Assembly (NCBI GenBank): GCA_016707705.1
Contig: JADJHD010000001.1
Coordinates: 1-64,000 of the forward strand
DNA from: Bacteroidales bacterium
Lineage (GTDB): Bacteria; Bacteroidota; Bacteroidia; Bacteroidales; UBA4417
Direction: 5' to 3'
DNA: 64,000 bases
A model generated the notes under the pieces. It worked only from the letters and a program-made list of their open reading frames with translations, was not told where the DNA came from and did no database searches. Every line of letters starts with the position of its first letter. The stretch's first letter is position 1. This document shows positions 1-9,024 of the stretch, piece after piece. The position numbers were made by a program, and so were the translations under genes.

Positions 1-215
1 GCCAATATGGCAAGGTCGGTCTGAGGAAGTTCAGAAACAGAGGCATGGCATTTCAGTCCCTGGATTTCAGTTTCCTTTGGATTAACCACATACAAATCCC
101 CGGGGAAAGCATGATCCTTCAGGTTCTTGAGTACCTTGCCGCCCGGCTTGGTTACATCATTGGAACCTCCGATAATTGCAATACTGTTTGGTTGAATCAA
201 CTGCTTGGTAACCAT
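1..215 (-). CDS. NDP-forming acyl-CoA synthetase, CoA-binding domain, N-terminal fragment
   Basis: This is the 5' part of a gene that runs off the left edge. About 71 codons are visible. The start reads MVTKQLIQPNSIAIIGGSND, followed by PGGKVLKNL and VVNPKETEIQGLKC. This is the Rossmann CoA-binding domain (GG(S/A)xxxxKxG, then an NPK motif) of acetate/acyl-CoA ligases (ADP-forming), which couple acyl-CoA cleavage to NDP phosphorylation. An in-frame stop 13 codons upstream leaves the ATG at 215 as the only good start. The catalytic His and ATP-grasp parts lie outside the window, so substrate and domain order cannot be judged. Confidence 0.75.
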   Translation of the reverse strand, partial: MVTKQLIQPNSIAIIGGSNDVTKPGGKVLKNLKDHAFPGDLYVVNPKETEIQGLKCHASVSELPQTDLAIL

Positions 216-319
216 GGGGATATATTTCAGGAGAAAATAAAATTCTTTGATTCACCGACATATTTTCTGCCAGCGAATTCTCAGCGAAATTAACAAAATT
301 GGATTATACGCAAGGTAAA

Positions 320-1090
320 CTATTTCTTCCCTTTCCAAAAGTTGGGAAGAAATACCGGAACCCTCTGGCAGTAGGCTTCCCAGTCGGGGCGACCCTGATA
401 TTTCCTTTCCAGCATGGGAACTCCGGAAACATACCTTAATAATAGAGTAATGATAAGCGGACTGATTATGGTAAATAATCCATTCACTTCAGGAATTGCA
501 CAAATCCAGAGGCCCCACCAAAGAATGGCCTCTCCAAGATAATTGGGATGACGACTGTATTTCCAGCAGCCTGTTTCTATAAGATTTCCCTTGTTTTCAG
601 GGTTAGAACGAAATTTCATCAGTTGCCAGTCGGAAATGGTTTCGAGCAAAAATCCTCCCAGAAATATTAAAGCCCCGAGAATGGTAAGAAATCCTAAATC
701 CTCCGAAGGTGAAGCAATGATCAAAAGCAGGGGAGAGGCTACAACAAGCAGTATGGCTCCCTGCAACATAAAAATCTGGAAGAAACTGCGAACCCTGAAG
801 TTCTTCCATTCATTCCTCCAGGCTTTATAGCGGAAGTCTTCTCCCTTTCCCTTATTGCGGATCAGGATATGAAAGCTTAATCTAAAAGCCCAGATTGCAA
901 CCAGAAGAGTTACAAGGGTTTTCTTTGCTGTGATGTCTGAGAAAGCCAGTGCAGTCCCACAAACTATAACAAATCCAATCCCCCAGAATACATCAATTAT
1001 GGAATTGTCCTTTATTATCCAGGCCACTGCAAACAGGACAATCAGGCAGATGAAAAGTGTTAGTGCAGCGATTATTATAGCAGATGACAT
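320..1090 (-). CDS. DUF1295 family integral membrane protein (steroid reductase/ICMT-like fold)
   Basis: A 256-residue protein with about six hydrophobic segments, starting MSSAIIIAALTLFICLIVLF. The C-terminal half carries the family signature WKYSRHPNYLGE followed by WWGLWI, which places it with DUF1295 proteins, distant relatives of steroid 5-alpha-reductases and isoprenylcysteine methyltransferases that probably bind a cofactor in this loop. No substrate can be deduced. It is encoded on the same strand as the acyl-CoA synthetase but separated by about 100 bp, so co-transcription is possible but not shown. Full length for the family; no defects seen. Confidence 0.8.
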   Translation of the reverse strand: MSSAIIIAALTLFICLIVLFAVAWIIKDNSIIDVFWGIGFVIVCGTALAFSDITAKKTLVTLLVAIWAFRLSFHILIRNKGKGEDFRYKAWRNEWKNFRVRSFFQIFMLQGAILLVVASPLLLIIASPSEDLGFLTILGALIFLGGFLLETISDWQLMKFRSNPENKGNLIETGCWKYSRHPNYLGEAILWWGLWICAIPEVNGLFTIISPLIITLLLRYVSGVPMLERKYQGRPDWEAYCQRVPVFLPNFWKGKK

Positions 1091-1444
1091 ACTACAAAGG
1101 TAGCCTATATTTGATGTTTCCGAAGTTGCGACTGCATAAGCCCTTAGCGTATCCCGAATTTTGCGGACAACTTTATTCAGTTGATTTCCTTTTTCAGCGG
1201 GAAGAGAACTTACATTTGTAGTATTGGAAAAGGGCAGAAAAAATTAATTTGGGAAAAAAGAATTCAGAATTCAGAAGACAGTAGTCAGAATGGATAAAGC
1301 AAAACCATACTATGGAGAAATATTCTGGCTTTTTGAGGAAGATGGATTCTAGCTCCTGTCCGCCGGCTGGCGGATGGCTTCTATTGCTTATAGCATAATT
1401 TGACAATCTTTTGAATAAAACGAAAATAAAACCTCACTATACCG
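1091..1444. other. Intergenic region between divergent genes
   Basis: About 350 bp without a supported gene. It carries one GC-rich palindrome at 1359-1374 and AT-rich sequence just before the GH53 start, including a weak TAATTTG near 1395. No convincing hairpin terminator or complete promoter was seen. Confidence 0.5.
1359..1374. repeat. GC-rich palindromic repeat, TCCGCC-N4-GGCGGA type
   Basis: The sequence TCCGCCGGCTGGCGGA has 6-bp perfect arms around GGCT. Near-identical copies occur at 44532-44547, 47367-47382, 55218-55233, 55300-55315 and 55339-55354, always between genes. Confidence 0.8.
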
Positions 1445-2653
1445 ATGAATACTAAATTTCTGATCTTGTTGCTGATGGCCCAGGCGTTGCTGGGATATTC
1501 TTGTTCCGATAAGAATCCCGATCACACGGGGACAGAGAAGAAAATATATACTCTGGAACAGTTCTGCATGGGTGCTGACCTGTCCTATACCAATGAAATT
1601 GAGGATCATGGCGGGATTTACAAGGATTCATCAGTAGTAAGGGATCCGTTTCAGATTTTTCGTTCGCATGGCTGCAATCTGGTAAGGGTTAGACTTTGGA
1701 ACAATCCGATGTGGACGAAAGAAGTTTACGGTGCTTCAGGAACTCAGATGTACTCTGATCTTCAGGATGTAGTAAAAACAATGCAGAGGGCAGCGCAGAA
1801 TGGAATGGCTGTAAGTCTGGACCTTCACTATTCGGATACCTGGGCAGATCCTGAACATCAGGTTCCTCCTGCAGCCTGGAATCAGATCACAGCTATAAAT
1901 GTGCTTGAAGATTCCATCTACAATTTTACTTTCAGAACTCTGACCTACCTGAAGGGACTAGGCCTCATACCCCGAATGGTGCAGGTTGGCAATGAAATCA
2001 ACTGCGGAATGATGATGACCGGAACTCCGGATGCATTCCCGAAATTGAATGTCTGCAACGGCAATTGGGTAAATCAGGGTAAGATAATCAATGCGGGTAT
2101 CAAGGCAGTTAGGGATGCTTCCGTAGGAAATACTGTGGATACTAAAGTGATTCTGCATGTTGCCGATCCCAAGAATGTGGAATGGTGGATAGATAACATC
2201 AAGAAAGAAGGTGCAGTAACAGATTTTGATATTGTCGGGATATCTTACTACCCGCTCTGGCATACTGAAATTCCCTATTCCAATGTGCCGGGACTGGTTG
2301 CCAAGTTGAAGGGAAAATACGCCAAAGAAATCATGATTGTAGAAACAGCATACCCCTGGACCACTGAAGGGAATGATAGTTTTAATAACCTTTTTGGAAG
2401 TCAGCAACCAGTTGGCGGTTTTCCTTTTACAAAACAGGGACAGAAGGATTTCATGGTCGACATGACCCAAAAGCTTATGAATGCCGGCTGTTCAGGTATT
2501 ATGGTATGGGAGCCGGGATGGATAACTTCCGGACTTAAAACTCAGTGGGGGACCGGTTCTGCCTGGGAAAATAGCGCCTTTTTCGATTTTGAAGGATCAG
2601 TATTGCCGGGCATGGATTTTATGAACCATAATTATACCCTTCCCTCCAAATAA
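1445..2653 (+). CDS. GH53 arabinogalactan endo-beta-1,4-galactanase, lipoprotein
   Basis: 402 residues. A lipoprotein signal ends in LLGYSC (Cys20). The GH53 TIM barrel spans about 35-395. Family hallmarks are VRVRLWNNP (about 80-88), LDLHYSDTWADPEHQ (about 125-139), VQVGNEI with the predicted acid/base Glu184, SYYPLWH, and IVETAYPW with the predicted nucleophile Glu300, followed by MVWEPGW. GH53 enzymes cut beta-1,4-galactan, the side chain of type I arabinogalactan and pectin. A GH2 gene follows 105 bp downstream on the same strand, which fits a surface endo-enzyme feeding a periplasmic exo-beta-galactosidase. No SusC/SusD pair is adjacent. Confidence 0.92.
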   Translation: MNTKFLILLLMAQALLGYSCSDKNPDHTGTEKKIYTLEQFCMGADLSYTNEIEDHGGIYKDSSVVRDPFQIFRSHGCNLVRVRLWNNPMWTKEVYGASGTQMYSDLQDVVKTMQRAAQNGMAVSLDLHYSDTWADPEHQVPPAAWNQITAINVLEDSIYNFTFRTLTYLKGLGLIPRMVQVGNEINCGMMMTGTPDAFPKLNVCNGNWVNQGKIINAGIKAVRDASVGNTVDTKVILHVADPKNVEWWIDNIKKEGAVTDFDIVGISYYPLWHTEIPYSNVPGLVAKLKGKYAKEIMIVETAYPWTTEGNDSFNNLFGSQQPVGGFPFTKQGQKDFMVDMTQKLMNAGCSGIMVWEPGWITSGLKTQWGTGSAWENSAFFDFEGSVLPGMDFMNHNYTLPSK

Positions 2654-2758
2654 TTAATTGTTGGTCACAACTGTTCAGGATAACTAAAATGGATGCAGCC
2701 TGTATTTTGATTCTTGCAAGGGAAACCGGCTGTTAATCATTCATCTAAATAATATTCA

Positions 2759-5140
2759 ATGAAAAGTAGTTCTGGAATTCAAATCTTCGCAACGGTTATG
2801 CTGCTTGCCGGGTTAATTGCTGGTGGCATTAACCCTCTGAATGCTCAGCAAAGTTCATTCAACAAGGACTGGCAGGTGAAGATCCTGGATAAGGCTGAAA
2901 TCAATCCTGCCATGTTTATTGCCGGCAACTCTGCTGCTGATATCTGGGAGAATGTTTGTTTGCCACATACACTGAAAATAGAGCCTGTTTTTACCGATCA
3001 GAAGCAATGGCAGGGATTTGCGGCTTACCGTAAGTTCTTTACCCTGCAGTCGAATTCAAGAAATAAGCTGGTCTACCTTTCTTTTGAAGGGGCAATGCAT
3101 ACTGCTAAAGTATATCTGGACGGAAAGCTACTAATGACCCATTATGGTGGTTATCTCCCTTTCACCGTAGACCTGACTCCCTTCGTTTCTCCAAACAGGC
3201 TGTATTGTGTTTTGGTATTGCTTGACAACACTGATGCACCCCAGGTTCCTCCCGGAAAACCTCTGGCAGATCTCGATTTTAATTATTATTCAGGGATTTA
3301 CAGGAATGTACAGCTTCAACTGCTTGATAAATTGCATTTTACAGATGTAAATCTTTCAAACCGGATTGGCGGAGGCGGAGTTACAACTCATGTGGACGTG
3401 AATGAATCCGGGGCGAATGTAGCAGTTTGGGCTGAGGCAAAAAATGAAATGGATGGTCCGGCTTCACCATTGATTACTGCTGAGTTATATGACCAGACAG
3501 GGAAATTGCTGGCAGAGAATACCTCATCGGCAGAAATTATGGCAAGCAATCAGGTATTGGTGTTTAGCACAAACCTGCATCTGGATGCTCCCATACTCTG
3601 GACTCCTGACCAGCCTTATCTTTACCGTCTGAAGGTGAGCATCATGAATAATGCAGTTTCTGCTGATAGCCGCAACCTTTTGATTGGTATTAAAAATATA
3701 CGTTTTACCGCCGATTCGGGATTTATACTCAATGGCAAAGAGTGCAAAATCAGGGGGACAAACAGGCATCAGGAGTATCCGTTTATTGGAAATGCCCTGT
3801 CGGACAATGATCAATACAGGGATGCCTACAAGATTAAGCAGGCAGGATTCAATTTCGTCCGCAGCTGCCATTATCCGCAGTCACCGGCATTTCTTGATGC
3901 ATGCGACCAGTTGGGTATAATGGTTATGAATTCCATTCCGGGATGGCAGTTTTTTGGAGATTCCCTTTTTCAGGAGCGCTCAATTCAGGACGTCAGGAAT
4001 ATGATTCATCGCGACAGAAACCATGTATCCATTATACTTTGGGAGGCTTCCCTGAATGAATCGGCAATGAGCGGTGAATACATGAAGAGAGCCCATGAAA
4101 CTGTCCACAGGGAACTTCCTTACAATGATACCTATACCTGCGGCTGGCTTGATACTATTTATGATGTTTTCATTCCGGCACGTCAACATGCCAAGCCACC
4201 CCATTACTGGAATGATTATTCAAGGAACAAGCCGCTGTTGATTGCCGAATATGGCGATTGGGAATACTATGCCCAGAATGCAGGCTTCAACCAGAAGGAA
4301 TATGCAAACCTGAAGGAAGAAGAAAGAACCTCAAGACAATTAAGAGGGGCAGGACAAAAACGTCTTCAGCAGCAGGCACTGAATTATCAGGAATCTCACA
4401 ACCATAATTTGCTTGGGAAATCAGTTGGTGATGCAAACTGGCTCATGTTCGACTACAAGCGAGGCTATGCTCCCGATATTGAATCTTCCGGCATTATGGA
4501 TATTTTCCGCTTGCCAAAGTTTGCCTTTTATTTCTACAGAAGTCAGCAGCTTGACCGGCAGAAATCGGGACTGGTACAGCCCATGGTCTATATTGCTGAC
4601 TACTGGAATGATTCCCTCACTAAAAGGATAAAGGTTTACAGCAACTGTGAGGAAGTGGAATTGTTACTGAATGGTAAAGTTTTAGCTAAAAAAGGACCTG
4701 ATAAAGGTGCAGATGCAGTTAATCTTGAGCATCCGCCATTTACATTTTCCATTGATCGCTTTATGCCCGGAACACTTTCCGCTGTTGGATTTATTGCCGG
4801 AAAAGAAGTGGCTTCAGATTCAAGAATCACCCCTGGGAAAGCTAACAGCCTTAAAATTGAGGTGGACTATTCAGGTAAGCCTTTGCAATCAGAAATAAAG
4901 GATCACGTCTTCATTTATGCAAGACTGACTGATGATAAGGGAAGTCTGGTTCCTGTGAATAATGGAAGTGTTAAGTTTATCGTGGAAGGGGATGCAACTT
5001 TAATAGGAGAGAATCCTGCCAGGGTAGAAGCAGGAATTGCAACCATTATCCTGGAAGCTGGCAATAAGAAGGGCATCGTAAAGATTAAGACAGAAGCGGA
5101 AGGACTTATTCCTTCAGTTACAGAACTGATAATCCGATAA
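2759..5140 (+). CDS. GH2 family glycoside hydrolase, probable beta-galactosidase
   Basis: 793 residues with a signal peptide ending near NAQ. The order is a sugar-binding jelly-roll (about 45-195), an Ig-like domain (about 200-310), a TIM barrel starting at GIKNIRF and FILNGKECKIRGTNRHQ (about 310-600), then Ig-like C-terminal domains. The acid/base region is IILWEASLNES and the nucleophile region LLIAEYGDWE, in the usual GH2 positions. The neighbouring GH53 galactanase makes beta-galactosidase the most likely activity. GH2 also includes beta-mannosidases and glucuronidases, so specificity is inferred from context. The final region (VFIYARLTDDKGS) resembles an Ig-like/invasin fold. Confidence 0.88.
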   Translation: MKSSSGIQIFATVMLLAGLIAGGINPLNAQQSSFNKDWQVKILDKAEINPAMFIAGNSAADIWENVCLPHTLKIEPVFTDQKQWQGFAAYRKFFTLQSNSRNKLVYLSFEGAMHTAKVYLDGKLLMTHYGGYLPFTVDLTPFVSPNRLYCVLVLLDNTDAPQVPPGKPLADLDFNYYSGIYRNVQLQLLDKLHFTDVNLSNRIGGGGVTTHVDVNESGANVAVWAEAKNEMDGPASPLITAELYDQTGKLLAENTSSAEIMASNQVLVFSTNLHLDAPILWTPDQPYLYRLKVSIMNNAVSADSRNLLIGIKNIRFTADSGFILNGKECKIRGTNRHQEYPFIGNALSDNDQYRDAYKIKQAGFNFVRSCHYPQSPAFLDACDQLGIMVMNSIPGWQFFGDSLFQERSIQDVRNMIHRDRNHVSIILWEASLNESAMSGEYMKRAHETVHRELPYNDTYTCGWLDTIYDVFIPARQHAKPPHYWNDYSRNKPLLIAEYGDWEYYAQNAGFNQKEYANLKEEERTSRQLRGAGQKRLQQQALNYQESHNHNLLGKSVGDANWLMFDYKRGYAPDIESSGIMDIFRLPKFAFYFYRSQQLDRQKSGLVQPMVYIADYWNDSLTKRIKVYSNCEEVELLLNGKVLAKKGPDKGADAVNLEHPPFTFSIDRFMPGTLSAVGFIAGKEVASDSRITPGKANSLKIEVDYSGKPLQSEIKDHVFIYARLTDDKGSLVPVNNGSVKFIVEGDATLIGENPARVEAGIATIILEAGNKKGIVKIKTEAEGLIPSVTELIIR

Positions 5141-5149
5141 AATCAGGGA

Positions 5150-6967
5150 TTATTCCATCATCAATGAAACCACAACAGTTCCGGGTCCTCCGTTTACTCC
5201 AAGGACAGGGCTGCAATCGTTGATGAATTTTGGCTTCATTCCGGTAATCTCTTCCATTTTAACTGCGTACCAGTCAGCAGATTTCTGATTCCTGATATGC
5301 GAGATGGCATAACCCCATGGTTTTCCGTGCTCAAGCATGGAATTGAATTCCTTCATCACTTTCTTCATGCTGCTGCTTTCGCTGAAAGCCTTACCAAAAG
5401 TGTCGGCCTTGCCTTCGTCAGTCATGGTGATTAATGGAGTCACTCCCAGGAATTTACCCATCATGCCTTTGGAATAGCTGAGACGTCCTGATTTAATCAG
5501 GTACTTTACTGTAAGGGCGCTGACCAAAAGTCTGGATTTGGTGTTCCATTCAGGAATCAGTCTGGAAATTTCCTCGTGAGAAAGTCCGTTTTCAATAGCT
5601 TCAGCTGCACGCAGAACAACAAGTCCAAGCGCTGAAGAAACCCTGTTTGAACTGAACACTGAAATCTTCTTTCCTGCCTGCTCGCTAACAGCCTTGGCAG
5701 CCCTTTCGCTATTGCTGAAGGTGCCACTGAAGTGCTTGCTGATATGAATCCCGATAGTAGATTCATAATGTGATGAAAGGAATGAGTATTTATTGATGAA
5801 ATCCTTGTATGAAGGTTGAGCCGTACTTGGATAAACTGGTGATGTATCAAGCAGGTTGTAGAATTGTTCGGATGAGATGGTAGTACGATCAAGGAAATGG
5901 CTGCTGCCAACATGAAGGCTGAGAGGAACCACACTGATCTGGTATTTTTCAAGGAGTTCCTGAGGGATATCCCCTGTTGAGTCAGTTAACAAGGCAATGG
6001 GCCATTTGCGGGCATGTGCAATATCCTGCTGCATTACCATATCATCTACCTTCTGGTAGGTAATGGAAGCACGCTTTCCGATTGTATTAAAAAGGCTGAC
6101 AGGATCATCGGAATGAATATGGAAACGAAGCTTGCGGTCGGAACCGGCAACAACCATTGAGTCTCCAAAACCTTCGATAGATTTGCGGATACTCTCCTTA
6201 TTTTCCTTTGGGTGTGATTCAAGCGAAAGAAGTGCCTCGCAGCAGTAACGGAAAGTGATTTCCTCATGTGAGAAAGAGTCTGTCTCCAGCACTGTTATTT
6301 CATTTGCAGAAGCCGAAATCCTCCTGACAGATTGACGATTCTTGAAAAAATCAATCATCCCTTCAAGGAAAAGCACAAATCCCTTTGCACCGGCATCAAC
6401 AACATTGGCTTTAGCAAGAACTTCAAGCTGCTGTGTGGTGGCTACCAGAGAATCTTTTGCAATCTGGAATGCCCGAATCAGCAGTTCAACGAAATCATCG
6501 ATGAGCCCTTTCATCTTGTAAATGAACTCGGCCCATTCCCTGATAACGGAAATCATGGTACCCTCCACAGGGTTGGCTATTGCTTCGTAAGCATAGGCAA
6601 CAGCATTCCTGACGGAAAGAGCAAAATTTTCTACCGTGAAATCCTCCTCACTCTCAATTTCGTTGGAAAATCCATACAGAAACTGGGCAAAGATGATTCC
6701 GGAGTTACCCCTGGCACCAACAAGCGCCGCTTCAGCAAGTGCGGTTGCAGTTACCTTAATATTATCGGTAGGGATAGGACTATCGACAATAGAGCGCATC
6801 ATACTGGCAAGATTAGTGCCGGTATCTGCGTCAGCTACAGGAAAAACATTGATTTTATTAATGAGTCCCTGGTTCTCAAAAACCCTTTGGGCTCCTGCAA
6901 GAAAGGAGTAGTATAAACCCCTTCCATCGAGGATTTTTATTAATGGTTGATTCTGTTCCAAGTCCAA
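5150..6967 (-). CDS. DAK2-DegV fusion protein (FakA-like kinase joined to FakB-like fatty-acid-binding domain)
   Basis: 605 residues. The N-terminal part (about 20-205) is a DAK2/DhaL nucleotide-binding domain with NVFPVADADTGTN (Asp46/Asp48 as metal ligands) and GARGNSG. A middle region (about 235-320, with RFHIHSDDP) matches the FakA linker domain. From about 323 to 605 it is a DegV/FakB domain with LLTDSTGDIP, STAQPS, SGTFSN and KYLIKSGRLS. In Firmicutes FakA phosphorylates fatty acids held by a separate FakB; here both lie on one chain. An exogenous-fatty-acid kinase role is inferred from family. The gene is convergent with the GH2 gene, 9 bp apart. It ends the leftward block; promoter not recognised. 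Confidence 0.85.
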   Translation of the reverse strand: MDLEQNQPLIKILDGRGLYYSFLAGAQRVFENQGLINKINVFPVADADTGTNLASMMRSIVDSPIPTDNIKVTATALAEAALVGARGNSGIIFAQFLYGFSNEIESEEDFTVENFALSVRNAVAYAYEAIANPVEGTMISVIREWAEFIYKMKGLIDDFVELLIRAFQIAKDSLVATTQQLEVLAKANVVDAGAKGFVLFLEGMIDFFKNRQSVRRISASANEITVLETDSFSHEEITFRYCCEALLSLESHPKENKESIRKSIEGFGDSMVVAGSDRKLRFHIHSDDPVSLFNTIGKRASITYQKVDDMVMQQDIAHARKWPIALLTDSTGDIPQELLEKYQISVVPLSLHVGSSHFLDRTTISSEQFYNLLDTSPVYPSTAQPSYKDFINKYSFLSSHYESTIGIHISKHFSGTFSNSERAAKAVSEQAGKKISVFSSNRVSSALGLVVLRAAEAIENGLSHEEISRLIPEWNTKSRLLVSALTVKYLIKSGRLSYSKGMMGKFLGVTPLITMTDEGKADTFGKAFSESSSMKKVMKEFNSMLEHGKPWGYAISHIRNQKSADWYAVKMEEITGMKPKFINDCSPVLGVNGGPGTVVVSLMME

Positions 6968-7112
6968 TTAGTTACGGATGATAATGAAATATGATCGTTT
7001 CCACCTGGTATTTGGCAGGCGCAAATGTACCATTTATTTAATACATGAAAATATTTTAATATGTTAAATTAGTCCAATCAGGAAGTTCAGGATAATTATT
7101 TTTCACCTTTCC

Positions 7113-7142
7113 TTTGCTAATTATCGAATTCATGTACATTTG
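7113..7142 (+). promoter_or_regulatory. Bacteroidota-type promoter for the lipoprotein/TonB operon
   Basis: TTTG at 7113-7116 and TACATTTG at 7135-7142 are 18 bp apart, matching the Bacteroidota consensus TTTG-N17-23-TAnnTTTG. Transcription would start near 7149, about 37 nt before the ATG at 7186. This argues against the longer reading frame beginning at 7114, whose start codon would lie inside the promoter. Confidence 0.7.
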
Positions 7143-7185
7143 TCAGCGATATGAAAATATTTGCATAACGAAAAACCAGCCAAGC

Positions 7186-8067
7186 ATGAAAAAAGTTCTC
7201 TTTCTCAGCAGTATCCTTATGATCTGCAGCGTTTTAATTTATTCTGGATGTACTAAGGATGAAGATCCTATACCACCAGTTCAATCCTTCAAATCAGGAA
7301 CAGGTTATGTTTCATCTGATGCCAGCATAGCCTATGGCGACAGCATTGTTTTTGGAATTTCAGCAAAAGGTAATGGTACCGATAACCTTGTAAAGTTTGA
7401 AGTATCATTCAACGGAGATGTTCTGTTTGATTCCACCATCAACACCCAGAATTTCAGCATCGAACTGCTCACTGTAAAAACTGTTCTCGACAAGGAAGTC
7501 TGGAAATTCGTGACCACTGACATTGCCGGCAATAAGGACTCAGATTCCATTATCGTTACCGGAGACTTTGGTGATATCAATACCTACACCGACATTGTTT
7601 TAGGTGCACAGAACAATACAACTGAAAAGGGTTTTATTTCCTACAGCAATTCTGTTTCAACCCTTTATACAATGGATGAAGCATTCAACCATCAGGCTGA
7701 TGTGGACATGTTCCTTTTCTATGAAAACACTGCCTCACATGTGAACCTGATGACACTTGCTGCTCCTGGTTCAAACATCACCGGTATCTTCACCGGCGCC
7801 TCCTCACCGGAGAATTACACTACCAAAAACCTTACTTACTTTGTGAAGACAGACCTTTCAACAACTGTTTTTGATGGCATTACCAACGATGCAATGATTG
7901 TTATGTCATATGATCCGAATAATAAATTCAAGAAAGCCAAAATGCTTGCAGTTGGTGATGTATATGCATTCCTTCTTGCCTCAGGCAAATATGGACTGCT
8001 CAAGATTACCGAAGTAAATGGTGTTGAAGATGGCACCGTAAAATTCTCTGTGAAGATTCAGAAGTAG
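7186..8067 (+). CDS. Uncharacterised exported lipoprotein, first of a paralogous pair
   Basis: 293 residues from the ATG at 7186, with a signal ending in LIYSGC (Cys22) and then an acidic TKDEDP surface-export-like stretch. I do not recognise a named family. The first half (about 30-120) looks like a beta-sandwich (SGTGYVSSDASI, GDSIVFGISAKG), and the second half has many aromatic strands. It ends KYGLLKI...KFSVKIQK. The downstream protein has the same layout and end, so the two arose by duplication. Only 6 bp separate them, and a TonB receptor follows, so this is probably a surface or periplasmic accessory of an uptake system. The start is chosen from the signal peptide and promoter. Confidence 0.75.
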   Translation: MKKVLFLSSILMICSVLIYSGCTKDEDPIPPVQSFKSGTGYVSSDASIAYGDSIVFGISAKGNGTDNLVKFEVSFNGDVLFDSTINTQNFSIELLTVKTVLDKEVWKFVTTDIAGNKDSDSIIVTGDFGDINTYTDIVLGAQNNTTEKGFISYSNSVSTLYTMDEAFNHQADVDMFLFYENTASHVNLMTLAAPGSNITGIFTGASSPENYTTKNLTYFVKTDLSTTVFDGITNDAMIVMSYDPNNKFKKAKMLAVGDVYAFLLASGKYGLLKITEVNGVEDGTVKFSVKIQK

Positions 8068-8073
8068 TTCCTG

Positions 8074-9021
8074 ATGAACAGGTATACTTTACCGATTAAT
8101 AAGCAGCCATCCGGATTATTATTATCCGGGTGGCTGTTTGCGTTTCTGCCATTATTGGGGATTCTGATTTTTTCCTGTACCAAGGAAGAATCAAAGCATC
8201 AAACTACCCTGTTCCTTAAAACCGGAACTCTTTATACCCATCCTGAAGCCTATATCCCTGTTGGAGGTAAAATACAAATCGGAGTTCTTGCATCAGGAGG
8301 TGGAGTTCCACTTACGTATATCCGGATTGTGAGGATTTCGGGAAATGATACGGTAGTGCAGGTCGACAGGGGTATTTATGCAGGAACCGCAGGTTTTGAC
8401 GCAGACTACTCATTCTCAAAGGATACATCAGCCAAGGAAGTTTGGGAGGTTTTGGTGATGAACTCTGACAGGGTTAAATCCACCCAAACTTTAATTATTA
8501 ACCGTGGCGACGGAGTCCTGTATGGCGATATTACCCATATTTCTTCCGTTCAGATAGGTTTCCAGGATAATACAACTTATGCTCATTTCCTTGATCTTGA
8601 TCAGGGAATTGCCTATTCAGCACCAAATCTGGCCGGTCATGAAGCTGAAATCGACATCCTGGGCTATTATTATGTAACCTCCGGCTTACCCTCCCCATCA
8701 TTAACCTGTCCGGGTTATACTGCAGCAAATGGCTTTTATCCCGAACTTTCCGGATGGCCGGTGAAGAACACCACTCTTTTCGATTATAAGTCCACAGACA
8801 ATAACCTGATCACAATTGAGCAATTTGATGCTGCTGTTAATGATAGCCTGCTGGTAACTGCCTATAAACCGGACAAGGTAAGTGGAAACTGCAAGTATTG
8901 CTATACCGGGAAGGTAATTCCCTTCAAGACTCAGGAAGGCAAATACGGACTCATAAAGGTCCTAATGGCGGATCAGCTCAATGGTGGAAGCATGGAAATG
9001 GAGATTAAGATTCAGAAATAG
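8074..9021 (+). CDS. Uncharacterised exported lipoprotein, second of a paralogous pair
   Basis: 315 residues. The signal segment ends in GILIFSC (Cys35), followed by TKEESK. It parallels the preceding lipoprotein: LKTGTLYTHPEAYIPVGGKI matches the first protein's SGTGYVSSDASI region, VWEVLVMNSD matches VWKFVTTDIAG, and the C terminus KYGLIKV...MEIKIQK matches KYGLLKI...SVKIQK. A CKYC pair near the C-terminal third is specific to this copy. It lies 6 bp after its paralogue and 3 bp before the TonB receptor. Its signal-peptide codons overlap a strong RNA hairpin (8104-8136). Function unknown; ligand capture for the receptor is the simplest inference. Confidence 0.75.
   Translation: MNRYTLPINKQPSGLLLSGWLFAFLPLLGILIFSCTKEESKHQTTLFLKTGTLYTHPEAYIPVGGKIQIGVLASGGGVPLTYIRIVRISGNDTVVQVDRGIYAGTAGFDADYSFSKDTSAKEVWEVLVMNSDRVKSTQTLIINRGDGVLYGDITHISSVQIGFQDNTTYAHFLDLDQGIAYSAPNLAGHEAEIDILGYYYVTSGLPSPSLTCPGYTAANGFYPELSGWPVKNTTLFDYKSTDNNLITIEQFDAAVNDSLLVTAYKPDKVSGNCKYCYTGKVIPFKTQEGKYGLIKVLMADQLNGGSMEMEIKIQK
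8104..8136 (+). promoter_or_regulatory. Strong hairpin inside the start of the second lipoprotein gene
   Basis: CAGCCATCCGGAT (8104-8116) pairs with ATCCGGGTGGCTG (8124-8136) over 13 bp with a single G-U pair and a 7-nt loop, followed by TTTGCGTTT. It begins 36 nt after the first lipoprotein's stop. It could be a leaky terminator or attenuator setting the ratio of the first lipoprotein to the rest of the operon. Confidence 0.6.
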
Positions 9022-9024
9022 CAG

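Noticed and set aside
7114..7185. Earlier start for the first lipoprotein (MLIIEFMYICQ)
   Set aside because: The ATG lies inside the predicted promoter and the sequence lacks a signal peptide.
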